Assembly (NCBI GenBank): GCA_025526995.1
Contig: JAHLKG010000019.1
Coordinates: 603,539 to 667,538, forward strand
Length of the DNA stretch: 64,000 nt
DNA from: Powellomyces hirtus
Taxonomy: Eukaryota > Chytridiomycota > Chytridiomycetes > Spizellomycetales > Powellomycetaceae
Direction of reading: 5' to 3'
Positions 1 through 11,008 of the stretch are shown here, piece after piece (within the stretch, counting starts at the first letter, position 1; every line of letters begins with the position of its first letter). The notes below the pieces were generated by a model. That model ran no database searches. It saw only the letters and a program-made list of their open reading frames with translations, and was not told the origin of the DNA. The translations under genes and the position numbers were made by a program.

Positions 1-270
1 TCGACGGCGGCCTCGCAACAAGGCCGGCTCTTTTCCCTCCTCCAGCTGCTCGACAACTCGGCCACCGTGATTTCCAATCTCGTGTTTCCCCCCCTCTGGG
101 CCGCGACCGTCGGCTCCCGCTTCCCAGGCGCCTTCTTGTCCCTCATGGGCGCCCTCTTTGCCGTCGCCGCCGCGGTGAGTTGTGCGTGTGTCGCGACCAC
201 CCATGTTGTTGCGGTGTTGCACCGCGCAAGGGAAGAGAGAGGAGAGGCGAACGGGCCGCCCCCCGAGTGA
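1..270 (+). CDS. MFS transporter, C-terminal end (partial)
   Basis: The reading frame is open from base 1 and ends at TGA 268-270, so only the last ~89 residues are present. The segment has a charged-loop motif (SQQGRLFSLLQLLDN), a hydrophobic stretch with FPPLWAATV, then GAFLSLMGALFAVAAA and a polar tail. This is the layout of the last two or three membrane helices of a major facilitator superfamily permease, with the tail in the cytosol. A possible splice donor (GTGAGT at 175) lies within the last helix, so the true C-terminus could differ. Substrate cannot be inferred. It converges on the oxidoreductase gene downstream. Confidence 0.55.
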   Translation, partial: STAASQQGRLFSLLQLLDNSATVISNLVFPPLWAATVGSRFPGAFLSLMGALFAVAAAVSCACVATTHVVAVLHRAREERGEANGPPPE

Positions 271-789
271 GACTGCGCCCTTGCCGTCGTGATGTGACCT
301 CGGCCCCACGCCCCCACGCCCCGCGCGCAACGGCGTGTTCCCACAATCTTGCCTTGGTTTGTTTCTGTCTTACGTTCATGTTCATGTTTTTTTTTTTTTT
401 TTGCGGGGGGCACTGTCTATATATTTGTGTGTGAGCCTAAGACAAGTGTTTTTATGGTTTTGTTTGTCTTGGTTTGTTTGTGCCCGCCCCGCATCTGTCC
501 TGTGGTTCCCTCAGTTTCGTATCGATACCGTAACATATAAAGGCCATCATGCAGGAGAAAAACGTGTTTCACAAAATATCAATGATTCAAGGTTTTCTAT
601 CCATAGCGATAGCTAGATATATATATATATATATATATATATATCCACATATGTAAAAAAAGAGGGGTGAAACGAAAAAAAACCCAGTCCCGAAACACAC
701 AGAACGTTTACATTTCTATCAATCTACAGGACCGCCCAACGAGCAGCCCCCTTTTGCTCCCAAATCTGTATATATATCTGGGTTTACGG
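271..789. other. Intergenic, convergent 3' region with poly-T and (AT)n
   Basis: No credible gene is seen. The stretch lies between two convergent 3' ends and holds a poly-T run near 387-402 and an (AT)n microsatellite at about 617-644. Confidence 0.6.
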
Positions 790-2698
790 CTACACAACGA
801 CTCTCTTGACCAGCCACGACAGAGCACATCCCACCAAGAATGCCAGCAGGAACTGGCGCAGGGAGATGGGTTTGTCGGCGTTTTGTTTCCGGTCGCTGGT
901 GGTGGTGGTGGTGAGCCACGGCACGACGATGGGGGTGGCGGGGGCATCACACTTGCTGATGGCCGTCACCGCAGCGACCGAACTGGCGACACATCCCTCG
1001 AGGAGCGGGATGCCGTGCCAGGCCCACGAGCCGACAAACCAGAGGCGGCTGCCGGCATTGCCCAGTTCGTTTTGGGTGGCCTGCAGACGCCGCAGCGCGG
1101 CCACCGAGCGCGGGGTCACGACGACGCGTTCGAAATACGTCGTTGCGAGGGTTTTGGCCGGGTGGGGTCGTTTGTACGGGTTGGTGGTTTGGAAATAGTG
1201 TCTTGTTGTTGTGGCCGCCTTCCTCGCTGTCGTCGTCGTCAAGGCCGGGTCGGATTTGTTGTAGTAGTGCGAACACGTCGGGGTCGTGGTGGTGTTGTAC
1301 GGGAACGGGTTGTGGGTGGGTGATGATTGTGTTGGCAACGAGCCTGATTCGGTCTCGGTCTCGGCTGCTGCACCGCGGCCCGTATACTCTTGATGCGTGA
1401 AAAAATTCATACACCGCCACAGTGCCTTGTCTCTCGGCATCAGCTCCTCATCGGTATGACACACGACCACAGTCTTGACATACTCGAACGCGTCCAGCAG
1501 TTCAATCTGCGCGTCCATGGTGTTGGGGGTGTCTTTGTCGTCCGCTCCTCGGCGGGAGGCGCGCAGGATGCGGGCCGCCTGCGAGGCCTGCGTGGCGAAA
1601 ATTACGTGATCGTAGTGGCGCGTCGTGCCGTCCGCGGTTTCGACGGCCATGGCCGGGTCCGGTTCCGGGGTTGGGGGCAGGCGCGGGCTAGTGGTGGTGG
1701 CGGTAGTGGTGGTGGAGGTGGTGGATGGGCTGCTACTACTACTACTACATGTCGTGGTTGGATGGACAGAAACGACCGAGGTGTCGAGAAAGATCTTATC
1801 AACATGTTGCGTGAGCGCAGTGCAGACGGCTTGCACGCCGGGAGTCACAAACGACATTTTGCCAAACGGCATCGCGCGCGATACATAATCTACAATGAGC
1901 AACCCCCCAAAAAAAAACAATTAATGTTTGTTCCATTGTACTCCCCCCTCCCCACACACACTTACCCAAAATCTCCACCGCCGGAAACCTGCCCAACGTC
2001 TGCACATCACACGTACACACGCCACAAAACAGGGGCACAAAAGCACCCCACACAAACTCGTCTCTAACCGCATAGCGGTCCCAAAACGCATCCAACGACA
2101 AACCCCTCAACCTCTCATCCACCACCTCGCCATTTTCGCGCTTCTCAAACGCCCCCGTCCACGCCAACCACTTTACAATCGCGAGGAAATACAGATACCC
2201 CACGACCGTCATGAGGGCGCGCCACGGCGTCGCACTCGCGTGCTTGAACGAGAGGTCCGGGTACGACACCACGGTATCCGTAAACGGGATCTTGACACAG
2301 GAAAACGAAAACGTCGGAACCGCCGCCCCCTCCTCCTCCTCCTCTTTCCCCTCCCCTTCTCGCCCTCGCCTCGTCGTGTACTGCGAAAACGAAATACTAT
2401 TATCCGCCGCATGCGTCGGGATCCCCAAATACGCAACCAACCGCGCAAGATGCTCATAATGCTCCGGAAAAAACGACCGCATCGGCACATCCATCACAAC
2501 CGCACCACCATCACCGGGAATCTCAATGCTCGCCTGCGCAAGACCCAACCGCCCCGCCTTCTCATACACATCCACAGCGTACCCGTTCGCAACCAGGAGG
2601 TACGCCGTCGACAGCCCCGCGAGACCTGACCCGATAACTGCGACCCGCCCCCGAGTCCCACTCCGAGCCGTAATCGCAGGTGGATCCGAAATGCGCAT
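790..2698 (-). CDS. FAD-dependent amine-oxidase-like oxidoreductase, tail-anchored
   Basis: Two exons (2698-1966 and 1889-790) with a 76-bp GTAAGT...TTGTAG intron join in frame to 610 aa. Start chosen at ATG 2698, shortly before the dinucleotide fold. Residues ~18-45 carry the FAD-binding VIGSGLAGLSTAYLL motif with an acidic strand end (VDVYEK). The next part (MDVPMRSFFPEHYEHLARLVAYLGI) resembles predicted NAD/FAD-binding proteins of the COG2907/amine oxidase type. The C-terminal FVGSWAWHGIPLLEG stretch fits the second part of the FAD site. A Ser/Thr-rich insert follows VSVHPTTT. The last ~20 residues (FLLAFLVGCALSWLVKRVVV) form one membrane helix, suggesting a tail anchor. Substrate unknown. 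Confidence 0.75.
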
Positions 2699-3450
2699 TG
2701 TGGCGAAATGACCTGGCAAAAGTAACGCTCCCCCCACGTTGGTCCGTCTTTCTTGTTTCTTTCTCCTCGTGGCTCGCTCCCGTGTCTACACCCGGAACCT
2801 TCTATGCGGGGCAAAGTACAGAATACAAAATACAAATGCAAATAACACTGTGAGGGCGTAGGAGCGAGGGTGGGATGGGAATTCGTGTAAATGTGCGGTT
2901 TATTTGCACGGGGGGAGCGGCCGCGGGGCGGGCTAAACTGTAAAACACACTCCACTCGCCCCTGATGTTTTTCGCCAAGCCACTCACTCGCGCACGCGCA
3001 TTCCTCCACCGAACTCGCGCAAAACCCCATATCAAAAGCGCCGATTTGTTTTTTGGCACATAGCCACTTTTTTTTTTTTTTTCATCGTCTTCCCACTCCC
3101 CACTCAGCCCCCACCCGCATGGTTGGGAATTTCGCACTAAGACGTGGGGGGGGGACAAGGTAAAGTGCGAAACCTCATTCATCAATCAAGCGTTTAATCA
3201 CAAACACATCTGTTTCCCGAGTTAATATATATATATATATATAATGTCCTATACTCGGGTACCCGTCACTCACTCACGGTGCAAAAAGAGGGGAAATCGA
3301 GTGACCAGATGGGTAGGTAGGACGGGTTTCGCTAAAATACAAAAAGTAGGGTTGTCCAACGTCTATATATCCAATGTTCCGAAAGCGTCACGTAAAAAGC
3401 GCAGGAAGAGAGAGAGAGACGAGGCCGTATACACATAAACAAACAAGGCG

Positions 3451-3489
<39 letters not shown>

Positions 3490-3541
3490 CGCCATCCGCC
3501 GCACCCAACCGCCTATACGCCACGCCCTTTTTCCTTCATTT
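2699..3541. other. Intergenic region with (AT)n and (TAG)n microsatellites
   Basis: No gene is supported. It contains a poly-T run near 3069-3082, an (AT)n tract at about 3225-3242 and a (GTA)n/(TAG)n tract at about 3451-3489, just past the 3' end of the PX-PB1 gene. Confidence 0.6.
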
Positions 3542-6436
3542 TCACCGCACACTCGCCGGATCCACTCTCACGCCCACGACAACCTTGCCTTGCGCCGCCG
3601 CACACAGCACCAACCAATCCTCCTCATCACACACTTCAATCTGACATCCCTCTTCATCCAGGTACGTCAGTCCCAGGACCCGGATCCCCGGCGCCGCCGC
3701 CGTCATTCCACTCTCGGGCTCAGTCGCCGGCGCCGGCGGCGGCGCCAGCACCGCCGAAAACTTTTCCTGCAGCCGCGCCGTGACCACGCCCAGCTGCGTG
3801 GTGCGCGAGACTTTGAGGAGGATCGTGATGGGTGGCGTGGTGGTGGTCGGGTCCGCCGTGTACTGCGCCTTCAGGTGGATGAAATGCGAGGGGAGGGTGG
3901 TGGCGCTCGTGAGAGTGTGGGAGCGGCGCGGCGGGGGCAAATCGCGCATCGAGTGGGTGTGCGACCGATGCGACGTGGCCGTTCGCATGGGTAAGGGCGA
4001 GATGCCTCGGGCCAAAGTCGACGTGTCTTCCGCCATCGAGAAAACAGTGTTAACCGTGCGGGCCCGGAGGAGGGTTCCCGGTGGGTTGCTGCTCTTGGTC
4101 ATGGGCCGATCGTTGTTGTAGATGATTCCGTTCTTGACACTGTTGGAGCGGCCAATACGGTTCCATGGCGGGATAGTGGGGTCGTCTGGGTCTTGCGCGA
4201 CGGGTGGCGGGGAGGGCGTCTTGTTGGCTCGGCCAAGCTGCGTTTTGGCGCGGGCTAGCAGCGACGGTTTGCGGGTGGGGATGTTGGGTATGGTTTTGAG
4301 GTGGAGAGGCAGCGACGACGCGGGGTTCGCAGCGGTGGTCGACATGGGAACCGGTGATGGGGCAGACCTGTCTTCAGGAGACGGAGTGCGCCGTGTGATA
4401 AAAGGGTCGGTGAGGGCGCGGTGGAGAGACGGCGGGGCCAAATCCGCATGTCGCTGAAACGGTTCGGCGCTGACAGGCATCGGCGGGGCCACCTCCGACT
4501 GCGGGGTAGTGGGCACGTCGGGTCGCTCCAGAGTCGGCGTACTGTGATGCCGGGTGAGCGTCAACGCTGTCCTGGGTTCCGCCAGCCCAACCGGCGCTTG
4601 CGAAACAACGACAATCCGTGACGGTCGCTCGAGGGTTGACGTGACGATGGACGGCAGCACGGACGAGCCGCTCGCAGGACTGCTTACGATGTCGTTTGAC
4701 ATTGTCGTGGTCGCTGGTGAAGGCTCAATCTCCGGGGACACTGGACCCGCCGTGGGCGTGGTCTCTGTGCGCAAAAGGGTCGGACGCCGGCTGCGGGTTG
4801 TGCCCCGTGTTAGGGTGGTTGGGTTGGTCAGCGCTTGGGGATAATTGGGATTGTCCGACGTCAGGAGAGGAGCCGACAAGGCCCCGCCCATCATTTCGTA
4901 CATTTTCATTGGCGCCGGGGTCGTCGCCTTTGGCGGTGATCCACCCGGTCTTTGATGAATCGTGTCCTGGCTAGACCGCGACGATGTCGATTCGCTCATC
5001 CTCGGAAAGTACTCGTAGCCGCTTCCCACGGGTGTTCCTCGGTTCGGGGAAGAAGCGCCCGAAAAGACTGGCGAGTTGTTTTCCGAGCTCGAGCGGCCGG
5101 CCGAGGCAGTCACTGGAGAGGGGGAAGACGAGGACCAGTTGCGAGAATGCGAGCGGTGCGGAATGTCGAGACTCGGGCCCGAGAATTTAGGCGAGTGGGG
5201 TGCTGCGCCGGACTGGATGTGGCGGGCGGTTTGCATGGGACCCCGGACGACCGAGTCCTTGCGCTGAGGGACTTGGGTAAGGGTCATGCCATACTTTCCG
5301 CTGATGGGTGGGGGTTCCGCAAAATGTGAACCGAGGGTGGGAGATGCAGGCATAGCCGTCGTAGCCGTCGTGAAGCTCTGAGCAGCGGCGGGTTGAATAT
5401 GGGACTGCCCCACGCTGTTTTTCCGAATCTGCTCGGTAGCGACGGGTGGTGCCGGGCGGACAGTGTCCGAGTCGGGCAGGCTGTCCTTGCGGGCAAAGAA
5501 GGTCTGCACTCCCGTTCCCTTTGTGCCGTCTCTGAGGAGCGTGTTCAACCCGGGGCCAAAAGAGCCAGCTTCCAGGAGCATCCGCGACGCTCTCTTCTCT
5601 TGCACAGGTTTCAACCACGCTTCGTCGAGATCCACGTCTTCGTCGTCGCTGATGGGTTTGGGCTGGTGTCGGTGGTACCGGTCGCGGGTGGTGGAGGACT
5701 TTAGAGCCGACTTTGCCGGTTGGGGTGCATGACGAACTCGGATGTCTTCTGACCGGCGGCTTCGTGGTTTTCCGATCTCGTCATTGTTGTCGTCGGCGGG
5801 GGCGGCGGTATCGATCGCCCCATCATTGGCGTCCCGGGGCCACACGCCAAAGAATTCGGCGACGACGACATTGCGAGTAATTCTCTGGTCCATGTCGAGC
5901 AGCAGGCGGACGTATTCATCGAGTCTCACGACCCGGTCGTCGCAGACTGTTCTCGTGACAAAGAGCTTGCTTTTCGGTACCGAGGGCAAGTGTGGCTTCG
6001 TGGCCGCTGGGTGCGCAGTCGTGTCCCTCTTTATCTGCATGCTGAGGGCGGCATGAAAGTCGACAAAATGCTCATAACGGCGAAAAATGCAGTACGGAAG
6101 TGAATGAGCCGCCGCAGCGTCCGCCGAATAGCTCCCATGACTGCCGTTCACATTCAAGTTGCCATTGTTGTTGTTGTTGTTCCCACCACGACTCTTTGAC
6201 CTCGACCTCGACCTCGACGTTCTTGGCGGGGTTTGGGGCGGAGTTATCGTTACCGGCGAGTTCTGGTTATAGTTGTTGCTACCCTGATTGTACTGCGCAA
6301 GCTGTTTGGGGAACACCGTGAGCTTGTACCATACTTTACCGTCGTCGAGCTTGGCGTATTCGGTGACTCGGGCGGTGTGAATGAGCGGGGCCAGCTTCAC
6401 GGCGGGCGTCAAGGGACGGTGTGAGGCGGTGGCCAT
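3542..6436 (-). CDS. PX and PB1 domain scaffold protein
   Basis: Single-exon ORF of 964 aa. N-terminal residues ~15-205 form a PX domain: VWYKLTVF, a low-complexity Asn/Ser/Arg insert, then CIFRRYEHFVDFHAAL and the proline stretch LPSVPKSKLF, ending LDEYVRLLL. PX domains bind phosphoinositides on membranes. The middle ~600 residues are Ser/Thr/Pro-rich and probably disordered. The C-terminal ~110 residues form a PB1 domain with an acidic OPCA-like motif (LTYLDEEGCQIEVCDEEDW). PX plus PB1 is the pairing seen in Bem1/Scd2 polarity scaffolds and in p40phox/NoxR NADPH-oxidase regulators. I see no SH3 domain, so it is not a standard Bem1. Partner and pathway are inferred only. Confidence 0.8.
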   Translation of the reverse strand: MATASHRPLTPAVKLAPLIHTARVTEYAKLDDGKVWYKLTVFPKQLAQYNQGSNNYNQNSPVTITPPQTPPRTSRSRSRSKSRGGNNNNNNGNLNVNGSHGSYSADAAAAHSLPYCIFRRYEHFVDFHAALSMQIKRDTTAHPAATKPHLPSVPKSKLFVTRTVCDDRVVRLDEYVRLLLDMDQRITRNVVVAEFFGVWPRDANDGAIDTAAPADDNNDEIGKPRSRRSEDIRVRHAPQPAKSALKSSTTRDRYHRHQPKPISDDEDVDLDEAWLKPVQEKRASRMLLEAGSFGPGLNTLLRDGTKGTGVQTFFARKDSLPDSDTVRPAPPVATEQIRKNSVGQSHIQPAAAQSFTTATTAMPASPTLGSHFAEPPPISGKYGMTLTQVPQRKDSVVRGPMQTARHIQSGAAPHSPKFSGPSLDIPHRSHSRNWSSSSPSPVTASAGRSSSENNSPVFSGASSPNRGTPVGSGYEYFPRMSESTSSRSSQDTIHQRPGGSPPKATTPAPMKMYEMMGGALSAPLLTSDNPNYPQALTNPTTLTRGTTRSRRPTLLRTETTPTAGPVSPEIEPSPATTTMSNDIVSSPASGSSVLPSIVTSTLERPSRIVVVSQAPVGLAEPRTALTLTRHHSTPTLERPDVPTTPQSEVAPPMPVSAEPFQRHADLAPPSLHRALTDPFITRRTPSPEDRSAPSPVPMSTTAANPASSLPLHLKTIPNIPTRKPSLLARAKTQLGRANKTPSPPPVAQDPDDPTIPPWNRIGRSNSVKNGIIYNNDRPMTKSSNPPGTLLRARTVNTVFSMAEDTSTLARGISPLPMRTATSHRSHTHSMRDLPPPRRSHTLTSATTLPSHFIHLKAQYTADPTTTTPPITILLKVSRTTQLGVVTARLQEKFSAVLAPPPAPATEPESGMTAAAPGIRVLGLTYLDEEGCQIEVCDEEDWLVLCAAAQGKVVVGVRVDPASVR

Positions 6437-7419
6437 GGGGGTGGTATTCTGTGGGAGGAGTCTATCTAATGGTGAGTTCTGTAGTAGGGGTTATTTATTA
6501 TTATTCAAGGTGATTGTTGGGAAGAGAAGTAAAATATAGTGTATGAGGAAAATAAGTGGTGAACTGGGGCGCGGGAGGGTAAGTGTGAAGGAAAGGGCAA
6601 AAGACGGGACTTGTACTGGAAATGATGAACTCTTTCACACAACACAACCAACTACGGTACTCTTTACAATTCACAAATTGAACGGTCGTCGTTACCTTTG
6701 CCTTTCCTTTTCCCAATGCAGAAGTGAGAAGCCCCCACCTCCCCGGGCCTAGCAATACAGGCAATCACTACAAACGCATTTTCCGGGTAACTCGAACCCA
6801 AACCATCGTAGCTCTTTGTATCGAGAAATTTTGCCTCATGGGTGCCCAACTCGGCACTCTGCCATCCTGCGCCGCTTCTCCTTGGCCTCTTCTCAAGCTG
6901 CTCTCTCTCTTTGGTGGTGCGGCGGCCCCGACTTTCCTTTTTTTCATCCTTTGGTGACGCGTCGCGCAACCAACCAAAAACGAAATCTCACACTGACGGC
7001 TGCAAAGTGAGAATTTTCACACATTTTTGCAAGTGAGGCGCGTTCTCGGCAGCGGCAAAGGACATCAGAGAACTTTTTGAGACGCGATGTCGACATAAAA
7101 ACACATAACATCTATTATGATATGAAAACCTCATTAAAGCTATAGCACACACACTCGACAAATGTACAAAGAGGGGGGAATCAGGAAGGGTCAGAATGGG
7201 AAGGGGATCCATGCATTGGGCGTTGGCGTTAGCATCTACTTTCAAGCATGTGAAACAAATACACTACAACGAATGTCTCATAGAACGCTTTTGCGAGCAA
7301 AGAGTGTCACAACACACTTTTCAACCCACAGTCAAGGGTGATAGGTAGTAGAGTCTCGGGCTGAACTTGAGGGGAGCGGGGGTTAAAGAAAATGTCTCGG
7401 TGTGGGTGGAGGGGCATCT
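6437..7419. other. Intergenic; no supported gene
   Basis: Probable 5' region of the PX-PB1 gene and 3' flank of the membrane-protein gene. ORFs here are short and lack recognisable domains. Confidence 0.5.
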
Positions 7420-8541
7420 TTAATACCGGTTGGCGGCGGCTGGGTGGGCGGCTGGATGGGACACTGCGGGATCATAGACTCCGTAAGCAGCATCTCCATA
7501 AGGAGCGTAGGCGGCTTCGGCGGCATATATGTTTGGACCTGGTGCTGGATGACCATAGGCATGGTGGTCGTAGGCCGGGTATGCGTGCTGCTGCTGCTGT
7601 GGCCCAGGTGCGCCATAGGTGTACCCCGCGTAAGCGAGATGCGGGTCTGGCTGGGACGGGACGGGCGAGGGCGAAGTCATGTGGAGGTTGTCATGCAGGG
7701 TGTCGTGGATGAATCGCTTGTCTCTGGGTTCCGGGGTGGCCGTGGCGGTGGTTTCCGAGTGAGTGAGGGTAGCGGCGGCCGAACCCGCCGCACTGGGGGC
7801 AGCGCTGGGGCCAAGTCCGGGCATGCCAAGGTCAGCCAGCCGGCCTCGGAACCTCTTGGAGGGTTTCAGTCCCAGCTTTCTGAACATGAAAATGCCCAGC
7901 GCGGCCAAGACAATGGCGGCCCCAGCGACAGCTATGCCGACGATGGTGCCTGTGGAGATGCCCTTGTCGGCGGTATTGACATTATCGCCTGTCTTGGCGG
8001 CGCCGCCGGGATTGGAAGGGGAGGGAGATGCCGGGGATGGTGGGGTAGTGGCCGGGCCGGTATTGGGCCGTGGTTTTGTAACGATAACGGTGACGGTTTG
8101 GCCAGCTTCGTTGACAGACGTCTGGGTTTCCGGAGCGGCGGTCACCACGGGGGACTGAGGTTGAGAGGGTGGTGGTTGAGTGGTCTTTGTGTCGTCGTCG
8201 TTGGAGGGGGGTGGTGTTGGTGGTGGTTGAGTGGGTGGGTCTTGGGTGGGTCCGGGATCGTTCGTGGTGGGTGGGTCTGTGGGCGGTGTTGGGGGGTTGT
8301 CGTTGCGAGTTGTGGTGGGGCCTCCTCCACCTTTGCCAGTGGAGGGCCCCTGTCGGCGGTGGAGAAACTCGCGAGGAGGAGGAGCAGCCTGGCCGCCAAT
8401 GCGGAAATGCATGCGGTCGGCCATGTGTTCAAAGGCACGGCATTGAGCGTCGTGGGGGAGGCAGGGGGGGTTGGCAGCGATGGCGACGGCGGCGAAGGAG
8501 CAGAGGGCCAGCACGGGAGCGGCGACAAGAGTCCACTTCAT
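7420..8541 (-). CDS. Single-pass cell-surface protein with Pro/Thr-rich ectodomain
   Basis: A 373-aa ORF. I chose ATG 8541 because it starts a clear signal peptide (MKWTLVAAPVLALCSFAAVAIA). The ectodomain has a short Cys pair (CLPHDAQC) and a long Pro/Thr/Ser/Asp stretch of O-glycosylation type. Around residues 205-230, TGTIVGIAVAGAAIVLAALG is one membrane helix, followed by basic residues (RKLGLKPSKRFRGR). The cytoplasmic tail is rich in Ala, Tyr, Pro and Gln with repeated AYxPY-like motifs. The layout matches fungal wall-stress or mucin-type sensors (Wsc/Mid2/Msb2-like) in architecture only, as no WSC domain is visible. It could equally be a wall-anchored adhesin. Confidence 0.65.
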   Translation of the reverse strand: MKWTLVAAPVLALCSFAAVAIAANPPCLPHDAQCRAFEHMADRMHFRIGGQAAPPPREFLHRRQGPSTGKGGGGPTTTRNDNPPTPPTDPPTTNDPGPTQDPPTQPPPTPPPSNDDDTKTTQPPPSQPQSPVVTAAPETQTSVNEAGQTVTVIVTKPRPNTGPATTPPSPASPSPSNPGGAAKTGDNVNTADKGISTGTIVGIAVAGAAIVLAALGIFMFRKLGLKPSKRFRGRLADLGMPGLGPSAAPSAAGSAAATLTHSETTATATPEPRDKRFIHDTLHDNLHMTSPSPVPSQPDPHLAYAGYTYGAPGPQQQQHAYPAYDHHAYGHPAPGPNIYAAEAAYAPYGDAAYGVYDPAVSHPAAHPAAANRY

Positions 8542-9321
8542 GGCAGTGTGAGGGAGAGTGAGCGGGAGGGGATAGAATGGGAATGTGGGAGGGAGAAGCG
8601 CCTTTGAGAAAAAGAACGGGAGGGAGTCAGCACCGACGATAATGCCAAGGCCACAACGAGTCCCAGTCCCCAAAGTCAGTCAGTCAGTCAGTAGTCAGTC
8701 AGTCAGTCAGTCAGTCAGTCAGTCGCGCACAACGGCTAATCAGAATAAGATCAATACAAAGGCTAAACGCAAGGAAGGTCTTTAGTCAAAAGATTCAACA
8801 TGGCCGCCGTTTGTGTGTTTCACTTTGGTCCTCACTCCCTACCTCGCGCACGCCCTATCCTTCTTGTAGGCAGGCAGGCCACACACGCCCTCTCTCCCTC
8901 CCTCCCTCCCTCAGTCTATAGTCAGTCAGTGTATAGTCAGTCTATAGTCAGCATTGTCAGTCAGTCAGTCAGTCAGGCGATGGTGAGGATGGATGGATTT
9001 AGGGTGACTGTATGTGGGATGGAAGGAGCGAGTGACTAGATATAATATGGTGACTAGATGTATGATGATGCACTTTGTGATAGACGATACTATATCCAGT
9101 ATCCATGCGGATGGATGGGATGCGACGACAAACAAGGGAATCCATCCTCCCTCTCCCTCTCCCTTCAGTCTACTCGACTAGTCACTCAGTCGATGGTGAG
9201 ATGATGGGGCTGGCAGGGGCCTAAAAGACCGTCGATTCTTTGGCTGAAGATCTGACGTGAAATGCACAGCCACACTGTCCCCGACCTTTTTGGCTCCTTC
9301 GCTGCCTCTCAAGACCAAACC
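8542..9321. repeat. Intergenic region with two (CAGT)n microsatellite clusters
   Basis: Two clusters of the tetranucleotide CAGT/AGTC lie at about 8675-8724 and 8912-8976. The second mixes in TATAGTCAGT variants and follows a (CCCT)n run. No gene is seen. Confidence 0.75.
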
Positions 9322-10880
9322 ATGGCTGGCCGCGTTGAGGCCCGCCCTCCTTCTTCAATCCAGGGCCCTTGCCACCCAGCCGTCAAAGGTTTCCGCTACC
9401 GCCCATGCCGCCAAAACTACCCGGAGCCGTGTCGCCGCCACCGCAAGAACCGCCCGCTCAGCCTGAAAGCGTTGGCATTCTCAATCGATTTGCGTTCGAT
9501 CTGAATCTGCGCGAAAGCTGAAGGAGGAAGCGGCCGCTGCAGGGGTGGAAGCGCCGGCGCTTCCTCTAGTGGAAGAGACAAAGAATTTCCAAAACAACGT
9601 TTCGGTGCTTGAAGGAGAGATTGCTCAAGGACTGGGATTCTTTTCAGACCCGGATTCTTCTCCGCCCTCGATGGCCGACTGCAGGAGCAGGGGAAGCAGC
9701 TCGAGGCCCCGCAGCAAGCGAAACGGGCGGCTGGGCAGCCTCCAGGATCTCGCCAGAGATGCAGCAGCGCATGGACAAGTACCTCGATTTGGACACGAAT
9801 CTGAAGGAACGAGAAGATCTGTGAGTCATCATAGTGCATTGGCTCGAACGATGCTGCAGGTTCACAGACTGAACCGGTGGCCCCTTCCAGCCTTAAGCAA
9901 GCATTTTGGGACGGATATTGGGACGATTATAAGGGTAACTGCTAATGCGAAGCGTATATTGGGCGGGAAGCACTTGTGCTGACAAGCACTGGGTCGAAAA
10001 CAGAGGCGGCTCTCAAGGGATAGAAGCTGTGGGACGCCCCGCGCAGACTGCGTCACGCCCACGTATGCGCTTTCGCAATTCCCGCTCAAGGCGTGAAAGC
10101 CGGTGCTCACCAAGCGACATTCAGGCCAGTCCGTTAATTCCGAACCCGGAATCCAAATCACTCACCGGGGAAACCACCAATGTCATGTCGCTCGTAAAAC
10201 AAAAGAAGGCGTCCCTCGTGACGTTCATGTTCTCTGCCTTCGGGGAGGTACGTTTTGGTTGCGGGCAATGGACGTCTGTCGCCGGTAGCCTTATCATTGC
10301 CGCTGCATTCCAGGGACACGTAAACTCGTACACACAGCGATTTTTGGATGAGTTCAAGGGCGTCAACGACGTGCAACTCGTCCAGATGAATGTGGCGGAA
10401 AACTTGCTCAAAGCTCCAGTGCTCCGTGTGCTCACTCGGTTTGTGCGGCGGAAAGTTCCAAAGGAACCGCAGGTGAGGGCATTCGTTGCGCATTGGTGAC
10501 ACTGGTCTATCGTGGCTTCCGCGTCCCTGCGTGTGCTGTGTGTTAACACCCCGCGCTTTCACAGGCCAACTATCTGCTCCACTACAAATCTATACAAGAA
10601 TCACGACGCGCCGCCGGCATGTCCAACACGGTTCTGGGATGGGTCAACCTGGTGGACCAGGAGCGGAAAAGTCAGGTGGCAGGCGCACGGACCGGCAAAG
10701 GACCACGAACTCGACTCGATGATCCGTTTGACGAAACATCTAGCGGGAATCCCCTATCCCCAAAGTGGCCGCCAAAGCCACGCCAGGGTCGCCGATCAAC
10801 CCAACACACCCGCCGGCCGCTGCTCAGTAGAAAAGCTGGGTCAATTACCACAGCGAAACAGGGCAAAGGAAGAGATGTAG
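9322..10880 (+). pseudogene. ATP10: ATP10-like mitochondrial F1Fo-ATP synthase assembly factor, frame-broken
   Basis: Atp10 is an inner-membrane-associated factor needed for Fo assembly. Order seen: a presequence-like stretch (ALRPALLLQSRALATQ), a charged region ending MDKYLDLDTNLKERE, an exon with AFWDGYWDDYKG, an exon with NVMSLVKQKKASLVTFMFSAFGE, then HVNSYTQRFLDEF to RRKVPKEPQ, and a last exon with GWVNLVDQERK and ELDSMIRLTKHL. These match the Atp10 family pattern (RGK-SLV-FS block, then NLVD-RWQ block). Introns of ~67 bp (10247-10313) and ~92 bp (from 10472) have GT-AG ends. At least two frame breaks look like one extra base (GG near 9325, AAAA at 10667-10670), so this may be a working gene with consensus errors. 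Confidence 0.65.
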
Positions 10881-11008
10881 ATACATGGGTACAGTAGACA
10901 ACGATAAGAGATCCGGCTTGTTCCTAGTCCTTAAGCGAGGGTGGGGAGCCGGGAGGCTAGCTTACCAGCCACACCTATATCAGAGAGGTCCGGGCCCACA
11001 CACATACC

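Noticed and set aside
667..1323. Plus-strand ORF of 218 aa antisense to the oxidoreductase
   Set aside because: It is a shadow of the real minus-strand exon. Composition is Gly/Arg low-complexity, with no domain.
6781..6820. Possible tRNA on the minus strand (GGTTCGAG-like T loop)
   Set aside because: No matching acceptor, D or anticodon stems can be folded around it.
7402..8607. 401-aa plus-strand ORF opposite the membrane-protein gene
   Set aside because: Gly/Trp-rich translation of the Pro/Thr-rich coding strand. The minus-strand ORF has a signal peptide and a membrane helix.
8675..8976. Regular spaced repeats suggestive of a CRISPR-like array
   Set aside because: They are tetranucleotide CAGT microsatellites without unique spacers of constant length, in eukaryotic DNA.
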